From Sebastes aleutianus (Eukaryota; Chordata; Actinopteri; Perciformes; Sebastidae), in contig CAKAKS010000022.1 of the NCBI GenBank assembly GCA_916700875.1, positions 13,912,013-13,976,012 on the forward strand: 64,000 nt of DNA, read 5' to 3'. The translations under genes and the position numbers were made by a program. Positions 47,336 through 57,165 of the stretch are shown piece by piece (positions within the stretch are counted from its first letter, which is position 1; each line of letters starts with the position of its first letter). Below the pieces are notes generated by a model that worked only from the letters and a program-made list of their open reading frames with translations, was not told where the DNA came from and did not search any database.

Positions 47336-47388
47336 CGGTTACAGCTGATCGTAACTGGTATCAGTATCAGTATCGATGCATCCCTAAC
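47336..47388 (-). repeat. Fragment with GATGCATCCCTA end
   Basis: GTATCAGTATCAGTATCGAT followed by GCATCCCTAA is a terminus known to me from fish DNA-transposon-like repeats. Its partner end is not visible. Confidence 0.4.
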
Positions 47389-47640
47389 ATTTACAATGTT
47401 CATCATCTTAGTTTAGTTTGTTAGCATGTTAACATTTGCTGATTAGCACTACACAAAGTGCAGCTGAGGCTGATGGGAATGTTATTAGTTTTGCAGGTAT
47501 TTGTTCATAAACCAAAGTATTGGAACTAAAAGAAAAGTCAGAGGATCACTAAAGTCATTAGGATTCATTTTCTGGGAACCATGAATGTCTGTGCAACATT
47601 TCATGGGAATCCATTCAATAAATGCTGAGATATTTCAGTC
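47389..47640 (+). repeat. Interspersed repeat, right part (same family as 4735)
   Basis: It runs from CATTTACAATGTTCATCATC through GCAGCTGAGGCTGATGGGAA to GAGATATTTCAG and shares its last 85 bp with 4735-4842. Confidence 0.7.
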
Positions 47641-50284
47641 TGAACCAACCATCACAGTAATGGAGAAAGACAGCTGCATCACTTTCTCAAAACAAGAGTT
47701 AGTGTGACATCAGGATCACAGATTAGGAGGATCAGACAACAGTTATCAACATAATGTCATTTGATTAAAGAAAATCTGAAGAAATTGTTCTCATTTTGAA
47801 TCAAAAAAAGTTTGAGAATATGATTCAATATCGTGAGAAAACGACTGACTGAACTGGATGTTTTTGCCGTGTTTGCTCACTCTTGCCAAAAGAGAAAACG
47901 CCCTTGTCTTCAGGCTTCATGTGAATCTCTGGTAAGAAATCATCAAAACCACAGCAGCACCACCTCCTTCCCATTACGCTGTTATGGCTGATGTGTCTTC
48001 AGGGACTCAGGTGTGGTCGTATTATTACGCCTCACTTCCCTCAGTGAGGAACACAAAGATATTACTAAAAGTTTCAGACAGTCACTGCGCTCCGTTTTTC
48101 CCGGTTCAATTATGTTCAATTATTCTCAACTGCAGCCCCGAGACGCTGCACCAGTTGAAATCTTGTATTGCTGCTTTGGATTATACTGTAAGTCAGAACA
48201 TGTGCAATGTTAAAGTTCAACACTACAAAGCTAAATTCCATGTAAACTGCAAGTCTCTTAAATATTTTTCCTTTAAACATGTTCTAGCTTTCAATTCATT
48301 GACCATATTAATTACATAATAAGAGATTTTCAAGATAAGTCTCAAGTCTACAACTAAAGCTGATATCAATGTTAACCAGGCTTTTGTTTCCAGGTGCAGA
48401 TATACTCTAGGAAAAATAAATTAAGTATGAATGTTGTGCCACAAATGGTGCATTATTTTCAAAGAAAAATCTGTTAGACTATTGATGTTTACAACAGCAA
48501 ATAAAACTTTTACAAGCTGCCCAAGGGTGATATCGCTACAGCAGCAACATGCTCATTTATTGATGCATTTATTGATATGAAACCACAGATTCTTACTTTA
48601 AAGTTAAATATGTTAAACTCGCTGAAGCAGAGCAGTAAGTGTCTGTTTATCTCTGCAGGAATCAGGTAGCAACCCCCCCTGCCACCCTCTGGGTCCTCTC
48701 CACCTCTTCTACCCCAAAACCCTCTTAACACCTTTTAAAAGTGAGAACCAAGTGAGACGAGACACACGGAGCAAGTGGCTGCCACAGAGGTTGAGCTGTG
48801 GTGGTGTAATTACACCTCAGGAAGGCTGGAGAGTGTCTGGTCCATCCCCCTTACAACCTCTCCTTGGAGGCGAATTAGCTGAGATGCTCTCACCGATGAG
48901 GGAGGGATGGAGGGAGTGAGGGAGGGAGGGAGTGAGGGAGGGAGGGCATCCACGAAGGTTTTGGAATTTAGCGAAAGTAGAAAAAAGACACCCTCTTGTG
49001 TGTATCGCGTGTCAGATTTGCATAGAAAGCAGAGAGGAAGATGATTTGGCAAGAATATTGTGCTTTGAAATCTGACTGTACCGGCTCCCCGTTACTCCGC
49101 TGACAGCTGCCCTTGCGTGACTTTGCGGCGCTGACATGCCGCTCGCGGTCTGTTAGAAAGGAAATAAATCCTTGATGGGTGGCAGGAGAAGGGGAGATGA
49201 GGAGCTTAGTGTCGGGCTCTGACGGAGCCTTGAAGCCGGGGATCGGCTCTTCATGAACATGACGGGCGGAGTAGAGTTACATGGTTGGTCAACGCCTCGC
49301 TGCCTGTCTGAAGGCTAATAAGCCTCCTGGAAGCCTGGATCTCACTGGAGGTGTTGTCACAGAGACTATCAGGTTCAACAAAGAAATTATTGCCGATGAA
49401 AAAAAAAGCCCCTTTAACTATTCGTTTACTTGAAAATACATCATTATTCCACTAAATCTGTATTATTTATCAACTTGAAAGCTGCACGCATCAATCTTTT
49501 ATATTGAGTGTAATAGCAAGGGATCGTTCGTAGTCACAAATCCACAGAGAATTATCACCCAACGCTGCTGTTCTGTTCTCAATGGGGCGTTTTAGCATCT
49601 TTCAGCTCATTGTTTTGGTTTAAGGTGCCCGCAAACTCCCCTCTCAGCCCCAACACTCAATTATTTTCAGCAAAAAGCTGTAAAAAAAAAGGAGCGAGGG
49701 ACTGAACACGGGAGAAACGCGGCGACGCGCAACAATAATTCGGTTCCGCTTAAAGGATGCATTTGACAATTTATTCTTCCACAAACACGTAAAATACAAC
49801 TGGTACCGGTTACCGAATCATAAATTGGCGTGCTTGAGTGCGGTCAACAGAAAATATACATTCCCAGACTCACCCCCTGTCTCGGTCAATGCCAAACAGG
49901 TGAAAAGGTGAATGCAATCACATATAACCACTACGGTTATCACCTATAATGATTAAGTGAACAATACCAGACTAAAAACATTGGAAAACTACACAAGAAT
50001 TTACATATGTGGCTCCTACGATCTCTATAGACCAACTGTACGCTATCTGCACAGCAAAAAACAACAGACGGACACAATGAGTGACTATTAGCAACCACCA
50101 ATTAGTTAAATGTATGAGCAAAAAAAACTATTAATGCAGCTTTAATTGGACACGCATCATGGTGACATAACCATATCATGTTTCGTTCTACAGAATGTCC
50201 AAATAGATGAGAAATATTGATTGAAATTGAAATTGAAAACTGATAAAAATGCTAATTAATAAATCAATAACATCAATTTTGTCT
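47641..50284. other. Unique non-coding DNA
   Basis: A (GGGA)n-type tract lies at 48898-48946. The block at 49080-49350 is GC-richer and repeat-free. At 49740-49990 a stretch with ACAACTGGTACCGGTTACCG may be part of an unclassified repeat. No coding signal is supported; the 111-codon frame at 47984-48319 is unsupported. Confidence 0.4.
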
Positions 50285-50395
50285 GTTGTAAACATAAACT
50301 GTATGTAAGAAGTGGATGTAGTCACCGTGACGTAACCCATTGGTTTGTGGACTGCCGTTTTGAAGCCTCAAGTTCGTCACATTTGGCGATGTAAG
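50285..50395 (+). repeat. Family D left-end fragment
   Basis: AAGAAGTGGATGTAGTCACC, GTGACGTAACCCATTGGTTT and GTGGACTGCCGTTTTGAAGC match the 5' part of the family. Confidence 0.7.
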
Positions 50396-51602
50396 TGATG
50401 TATTGCTTTATAAGGCAACAGAAAGTCAGTGGTTCCCAAGCTGAAAGATGAATAATTAACAGGATAGAAAAGCAGAAAGAATATATATTCTGCTGCACCA
50501 AATTATGAATGTTATCTCCAGACTTTGCTCTAATCTTTGCTTTTTCTTGTGAGTAACTGGGTAACGTCAGCTATTAAGATTATAATAATAAATCAATATA
50601 TTCTTATGACAGCCCGTAGACGCGTTCAGCCTGATTCGTTTCAAGGAGAGTCAAGCTGAGAAGGTTGGGGATCACTGCTCGTGGATGACGATGCTCTTTT
50701 GTTATCTTCCGTTCACACGGCTGCATCATAACTCTGCGGGAAGATTCGGCTCAAGGACCCGAAGAGCAACAACGAGCCAACTGGCCTGTCAGGCTGACAG
50801 CAGATGGTGATGGCTGGTGCTGACTCGTGGAGAGGCCAGGGGCCACCCAAGAACCTGGGTCAGAGATCCAGCGGGTGTCACATCAGGGCACCATCTCCGT
50901 CTGCCACTTACTGTCACCGCTGTGCCGCCCACGGGGATTGTGGGTGACAGGGTGTGCTGTCAGCTGCGCCTTTACAGCCCAGAGAAGAGTGGGCGTGTCA
51001 CCTTTGACCTCCGCTGTCACCTGTTAATGGAGGCGTCAGGTAAGAAGGAGCTGAAGCTCTGTTACAATCTACCCACATGTGACGTGTTTCTATGAAACGG
51101 TGCTTCAAGTTAAACAAATAAAAGGAGGGAGGGGGGTGGCACAAATCAATTCTCCAGCTCCCCTCCAGCCGAGGCTTCTGTCTGTGTCGGTGTCCTGCTG
51201 CTACCAGCCCGGATTAGCTCGCTGGCGTTATTACAGAATGAGACAATTACTGTGCAGAAAATGGCAGATCATCGTGACTGCACAGTAGCAGGTGCGTCGG
51301 CTGTCAGCCGTGGAATCTCTAAATTGACAAAGAGAAAACAATCAGAAAAGGGCGCCGTGACTTCATTTGTCTTCATCTGTGTCTGGGTTCAGATTCTGGT
51401 TTATGTGACGGAGCATCGCTGCATGAGCAACGACAGATGGACATAACAGGTGCTAATATCATTTCAGTGCTTCAATATTTCATTTATTTAGTAATGTACC
51501 ATCTAATCTAAAGAGACTGGAATTCTGTCCAGAGTTTCCATGGAGCTATGAACCGATTGATGCATTTCACTGTTAACACATCAATAGTCCTGATCAGGGA
51601 TG
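50396..51602. other. Unique non-coding DNA
   Basis: The 92-codon plus-strand frame at 50817-51095 is GC-richer than average and lies in a block of repeated GTGTCA/GTCACC words, but I see no acceptor and donor pair consistent with an exon. Confidence 0.35.
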
Positions 51603-52145
51603 TGAGCGATTAGTCGACTAGTTGATTAAACGTTGCTAACCTCGCTAGTCGGCACCAGAAAGACTAGTCGGTTAAACTTACTAGTATTGACATATGCTGC
51701 ATCTTCTCAGCAACAACTCTCTCTCCGCTCTGATCTGAACTTTCAGGTCATATTTTCATCATACACCGGGTTCAAGAAGTGTATTCCTAACCGGCAAGCG
51801 GAGTGGACACTGGGGGATCAACACGTTCTCATCCCAACTCGTCACATACCGCCGCTTTGTCACGCCCCTTGGCGTCACTTTAGTATTAGCCAACAAAACC
51901 ACTATAGTTAGGTTTAAGAAAGAACTACATGGTTTGTATAGTGGAAATGAAACTGAACGTTGTGAACACGGGACACGAACGAACAGCTGATTGTAACTTT
52001 AAAGTGAAACGTAGCGCACGGGACATGAACAGCGGTCTCCTGGATGAAAGCCTTGTGTTTGTTTGTCTGGCTTTAACTCAATCTTGACTGTTTTCTGAGA
52101 GTTTTCTAACTTTTAAATAAGTCGACTAGTCTAAGTTTAAACTTC
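51603..52145. mobile_element. Nested repeats: family E inside a GTCGACTAGT element
   Basis: The outer element is marked by GCGATTAGTCGACTAGTTGA at 51608-51627 and by AAGTCGACTAGTCTAAGTTT at 52119-52138. Between them, from about 51800 to 52060, lies a family E copy with CACTTTAGTATTAGCCAACA, AAAACCACTATAGTTAGGTT and CGGGACATGAACAGCGGTCT, a word also found at 37198-37214. The exact inner boundaries are estimates. Confidence 0.6.
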
Positions 52146-52239
52146 TGTTTTAACATTGTTCCGGTTCCTTCCTGGCAAAAACAGCCATCATGCTTGATTC
52201 TAACATGCTGTTATCCAAGCCAACATGTTTCTAGAACTA
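52146..52239. other. Spacer
   Basis: Short unique spacer. Confidence 0.3.
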
Positions 52240-52400
52240 CAACAATGAATCGACTCATTGTTGACTGACAGAAAGTTAATCAGCAACTATTTTGATAGTC
52301 CAATAAACTGAAAAGTTGTAATTTTTCAAGCTAAAAAAGCTCTCTGAATATGTCACGTTTGGCTCTGGGAACTTGTGTTGGGCATTTTTCAGTATATAGC
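52240..52400 (+). repeat. Fragment related to the 29890-30610 family
   Basis: AACAATGAATCGACTCATTG, GTTAATCAGCAACTATTTTG and ATAGTCCAATAAACTG resemble the terminal region of the GCAGCTCTA-ended element, which has TCAAAATAGTTGGCGATTAA at 30443. Confidence 0.45.
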
Positions 52401-52932
52401 TCTCCTCAGACAGCATTTCCTCAAAAGGATGTAATATAATCCATCATAAATCTTGAATGCAACTACTCGCATCAATGTTCATTTTTAAATTATATAATCT
52501 GTAAAAGAAAAGGTGCAACATATCCATATATGAGGCTAATAAGAGACCTTGAGAGGCAGGTAAAACTCCAATAGAAAATATGTGTTTTTCTTCAAATACA
52601 CACCGATCCTATCAGATCAAATTACAACCTGCAGTAAAACCTGGACTCAGAGCTGTTTATCAGCTCACATAAAAACTGTCAAACCTAAAGAAGACAAACA
52701 GCTCTCTCTCTCGGCACCACTTCAGGCCACACAAGAGCAAAGTTTGCTTGTTTAGTGCAACTTTGAGGCACAACTCGCGCTTTGAAGCTGCACAAATATG
52801 CCATGAACTGCCTATTTTCCAGTCAGAGGAAAACAGCGGGGTCGACTTTGACGCCGGCTGTGATCGACAGGTAGGCCTACTGTAAAGCCTCACGAGCTGT
52901 TTGGTTGGAGGGAGGGGTCGGATCAAACTGAC
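52401..52932. other. Unique non-coding DNA
   Basis: Directly downstream, on the minus strand, of a possible first-exon donor. Nothing else recognised. Confidence 0.3.
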
Positions 52933-53300
52933 CTGCCTGCTCGCGTTTCCTGCCGCGGCTTCAGCTCCAGGCAGCCGGAGGAAAGAGGAAGAGGAAGAGT
53001 CAACCTGACAAAGACAGCCTGGTTTATACATGAACTCCTGCATGAATTAAACATGAGGACAATTCCAGGAAGTCTGAGCACACACCTCCCCGAAAAACTC
53101 AAACAAGACGCACAGGCGGAGAGAGGCAACTGTGAAGCGAAGAGAAAAACTTGTCACAACGCCGACGCACGATGCAGCCCCCACTGAGGGGCAGCCAGAA
53201 CAGAAATAAAAAACTCGACATGATGTACAGTACGTTGATGATCCAGGAGGCAAATCTGCAGAGTAAGGACAGCTGAATATCTGTTATTTCAGAGTGCGGA
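52933..53300 (-). promoter_or_regulatory. Possible first-exon or promoter region (weak)
   Basis: On the minus strand GCAGGCAG/GTCAGT forms a good donor at 52933/52932, and the preceding 350 bp are richer in GC and CpG than the flanks (for example CGTGCGTCGGCG near 53160-53175). Several overlapping minus-strand frames are open here, none recognisable. It could be a non-coding first exon with its promoter. Without transcript evidence this is a weak call. Confidence 0.2.
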
Positions 53301-54604
53301 GGCGACATGACTGCTCATTAAAATTCATAACTCTGACCTATAGTTGAGACGCCTCCCCTCGAGCTAATCGGTAAACGCTACAACGTCACAGCTATATGAA
53401 TCATTCTCTTAAGTTTTTTATTAAAACTAACGAACAAACAGATGGATGCTCCCATCACTGAGAGAAAAACAACACATTGCTCGCACTGTATGGAACAGCA
53501 GAGGTAAATATAAAGGTGAGTACACTACGCCCACTCTGCAATCATTATATGGTAAATAATCCCCAGTGCAAAACAAGAATCTATTATTTATTCAAAAAAG
53601 CATTGATTTATGCTGTTGGAAGACCCTATCTGCATATTAAATAACACCACTTTAATGCTTCTTAATCTTATGAATTTAATCAAACTGAGTATAGAAAGGT
53701 AAAAAGTGTCGTCCCTGTTCATAAGCCAGCAATCTTAGTGACCCAGTTCGAGGCAGAAACTCCCTCAGTGCACTTCTTTTTCAACCGTGTCCCGCACCAT
53801 ATGGCAGGCAGCCCGGCTCTGTGGGAGTCGAGGTGGGAGATTGGGACAGCCAAGAAAACGACAAGGCTGCCAGTAGATTTCTGATGCAACTGCAGGGAGA
53901 GGATATTCCTTCTTCACAAAAACTAAATATATATATATTTTTAAAAAAATCACCCGCTTTTTGACCCAGCCGCGAGCAAAAAGCCCCTCGTCGAGCGTCT
54001 TGTAGTACGATCGTGACGCAATAGGAGGTTCTCAAAAGTCACAGTCTCCCCGCAGCATCCTCTGCAAACCCACCTCCGCCGACCGGCAGGGCTGTTGCCT
54101 AGTTACCTGGCTCTGCAGAAGTGCAGTGAAGCATCGTGGGCCAACGTGGGGACCACTTCACTGCCCACACCGACTGTGTTACCAAGAGGGAGAGAAGAAG
54201 TGTGTCAAGTTGTTTTTCTTCTAACCGGAGATATAAATGAAACAGGAAAAGGTTATATATGCTGTATAGAACTGAGTCATGATTATGATATTAATGTTAA
54301 GTTCATTAGGTTCACCTAGCTCAAACTACTACAGTCTAGTATGACAGCCACCCGACCTTCATGAAGGTTATGTTTAGTTTGTGTGGAAACTGTTTCAAAG
54401 AGGTGTTGATTCAACTTTATAATAAAAGTTGGAGGATGTTGTTTGTGTTGCTGTATTGTGTTATATGTAGAGAAGTGTTTCTGTTATTTAGACGACCATC
54501 ACTGATATAAATCCAATGGACAAAATAATATAAACACCTGTCAGTATAACGCAACTCTTTCGTATACCAGCTGATTAGACTGTTGTCAGGTCATTAAATG
54601 TGCG
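53301..54604. other. Unique non-coding DNA
   Basis: A T/A run (TATATATATATTTTTAAAAA) lies at 53928-53947. No repeat or gene recognised. Confidence 0.4.
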
Positions 54605-54720
54605 TTATCAGTGGTTATCAACCTCATAGATGTGGGTCAGTAGGGGCCTGCTACACCCAATAGTAGGTTTTGTCATCTAAACCAGGAGTTCTCAAACTTT
54701 TTGGGGCCAAATGTCTCCTT
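54605..54720 (+). repeat. Repeat fragment shared with 27883, then a GTTCTCAAACTTTTTGG end
   Basis: The first 74 bp match 27883-27952. They are followed by ACCAGGAGTTCTCAAACTTT and TTGGGGCCAA, a terminus I associate with hAT-like fish repeats. The junction suggests two elements side by side. Confidence 0.6.
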
Positions 54721-54763
54721 ACACGGCAGGACCCCCTAACACCGATTAAGCATAATGCGTACT

Positions 54764-55115
54764 ACCCAGACCGGACAACGCCGTGGTAGCGACCTGTCAA
54801 TCACAAGGTAGCCACGCCCAAAAGCATCCCCTGCTTTATGGTCTATTTGACTGTAACTGGGACCATAATTTACTAAATGAACATCATGCTGTATTGAAGA
54901 AGACTTGAAACTAGCGATTGAGACCATAAACTCATGTTTACAATGTTTACTGAGGTAATAAATCAAGTGAGAAGTAGGATCATTTTCTCATAGACTTCTA
55001 TACAATCAGACTTCTTTTTGCAACCAGAGGAGTCGCCCCCTGCTGGCTGTTAGAAAGAATGCAAGTTTAAGGCACTTCAGCATTGGCTTCACTTTTCCGA
55101 CTCCGAAGTTGCCCA
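54764..55115 (+). mobile_element. Family D (hAT-like) copy, 5'-truncated
   Basis: From GACCGGACAACGCCGTGGTA to TTGGCTTCACTTTTCCGACT it follows the 10300-10650 copy with few substitutions and no large indel. The left 100 bp of the family are missing. The 76-codon minus-strand frame over it is an artefact. Confidence 0.8.
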
Positions 55116-56382
55116 CTGGTATACAGCTGCCCCTAAGTGCCCAAAATTATTAGTTAATGCAGGTTTAAAGAAGATATGTGCTCATTGGGACATTTTACAG
55201 TTGGAAAATAAACTTCTTAGTGCTCATCGGTGGGCTAAATATGTAATAACATCATCTTTGGCATGTTACCTATCGGCCAACAAATGCAGTGATGTCAATA
55301 TATCGCTGTTAAACTACAATAACAGTATATTTGTAGGGCTATACTCACATAGGAAAGCATTCATGACATTCAGAGGAGTGAAAAGTGCAGAAAGGTAGCT
55401 GTTAATGTCTAACTGACACATGTGGTTAACTGAATGACCCGAAGTCATTCAGGATCTCAGTGGGGAACCAGTCCAACCAACACCGCCGTGAATGAAATTG
55501 CTTTTAATAACAACCCTGGCAAACGATACACGCCGCATTTTATTAGATCTAAGATGACACCTCTGGGGAGATTTCAATCCCACAACGCTGTTATTGTATT
55601 CTGCTGTGATTATTACACCTCTTGTTTCATGTTCCCCGCTGTCGGAGGCTCTCTCATGTTTAAACCAAACCCCTCACTGTGATAACATTCAACGACAACT
55701 GCGTCTCCCACTGTCTCTATTGGCTTTATCAACATAAAAGAGGTTTTCAATTGCTCTGAACATGATTTTCAAACGTGACACGGAGCCAGCCGATGTGACC
55801 AGAGATTAATTTCATGCTTCTTTTCAAATAAAGAAGGAAGATTGTAACGCCTCCTCCTGCATAGCCCGGGTTGATTAGCATATACATGGAAAGGTAGCTG
55901 TTATAATAATATGTCTTGTCTCCATTAGACGCGTTCGGCTCAGGTACGAGTGCGTCTGCTCGGCAATGCATTCCCCATTAATTACCCGGCTCGCCCCAGA
56001 CTGTCAAGATTTGAAAATAATGACCGTACTCAATCACTAAATTTGAAAGTAATGAGCGCTATTAATATTTATTTTTCAGCAGAAGCAGGTACAGCACGAA
56101 CAGCCGATAGAACACCTGTCACTGACACTTTTATTCTTCTTCTAATTGCTCTCAAGGAAGTTTGTTCCTCAGGAAAAGTCGTGAAGAAGAAGAAGAAGAC
56201 ACGGAATAAACAAAATACAGCAATTTGTCCAGATTTGTTCAGTCAAGAAATATCACAAAATGAAGCAAGACGGGGTTCAGAACTTTAGCAATCTAGCCTG
56301 CTATGAATCAACGAAGTGGGCAAACGCCAGCTAGCTGAACGGATCAAACTTGCATGGTAAGATACTAGTGGTATACGCCAGT
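55116..56382. other. Unique non-coding DNA with a CNE-like block
   Basis: A word TTAATGCAGGTTTAAAGAAG at 55155 recurs at 22864 (TTGCAGGTTTAAAGAAGATA). From 55850 to 56060 the sequence is repeat-free with TTGATTAGCATATACATGG and CCCATTAATTACCCGGC, suggestive of a regulatory element. The 112-codon frame at 55950-56288 ends in lysines from an AAG run and has no domain. Confidence 0.35.
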
Positions 56383-56530
56383 GGTTCCAAACTTTTTCAT
56401 GTCAAGGATCCCTAAACTGACACAAATTACACCTCCATTTGATAAGAGTTTGTCCCAGGGTCCCCATCTGTTAGGATTTAACCAAAATAACACAAAAACT
56501 TTTGGTTCTAACATTTTTATAGCATATTAA
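56383..56530 (+). repeat. CAGTGGTTCCAAACTTTTTC repeat fragment
   Basis: CAGTGGTTCCAAACTTTTTC then ATGTCAAGGATCCCTAAACT is a well-marked terminus of a hAT-like fish repeat in my recollection; a short related piece is at 32472. Confidence 0.5.
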
Positions 56531-56655
56531 TTTAGTCGTTACAAAAATAAAAGTTCATATTATATATCTGCATTCGCTTGGTGAATCCGTCAAGACGTCA
56601 TCACTTTATTTATGTTGACGAAACTGACGAGTTATATTCATTAAAGAACGTTGAT

Positions 56656-57165
56656 TTAAAGGTCCCATATTATAATAGTGAGATTTTCATGTTTTTTTAT
56701 TATAAAGCAGGCTTAAATCCTATCTAAATACTGTGAAAGTATCAAAACACTCAATCCACAGGGAAATTCCCACAGCTCGTATTCAGAAACTCTGCATTTG
56801 AAACAAGCCGTTAGGATTTCTGCCCATTAGTAATGTCACGAATACACAATATTTAGATCCTTGACACAATTTTAAACGTAAAACATTCTAAATGTGTCCC
56901 AGTTTATTCCTGGTTGCAGTGTATGTGAATGTCATGTGTGAATGTCCCAAGCTGTTGACTAGCAATGTTAATGCAATTCTGTTGCAATTTTGTCAAAATG
57001 CGCTAAAACGGAGCGTTTCAGACAGAGGGTAAATACAGGTATATTCAGGTCGACAGTATGAGGAAAATAAAGTTTTTTTTGAACATTAAAGCATGTAAAC
57101 ATGTTCTAGTAGAAACACAAAATACAAGTATGAACCTGAAAATGAGCATGATATGGGACCTTTAA
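56656..57165 (-). mobile_element. TTAA-bounded MITE, family A (full length)
   Basis: Ends TTAAAGGTCCCATATTAT and ATGATATGGGACCTTTAA are inverted repeats with one mismatch in 18, each including TTAA. On the minus strand it carries TCATACTGTCGACC, CCTCTGTCTGAAACGCTCCG and the GTTTCTACTAGAACATGTTT word shared with 1802 and 19234. At 510 bp it is the best preserved copy in the window. Confidence 0.85.

Noticed and set aside
50817..51095. GC-richer 92-codon frame as an exon
   Set aside because: No matching acceptor and donor pair and no protein resemblance that I can see.
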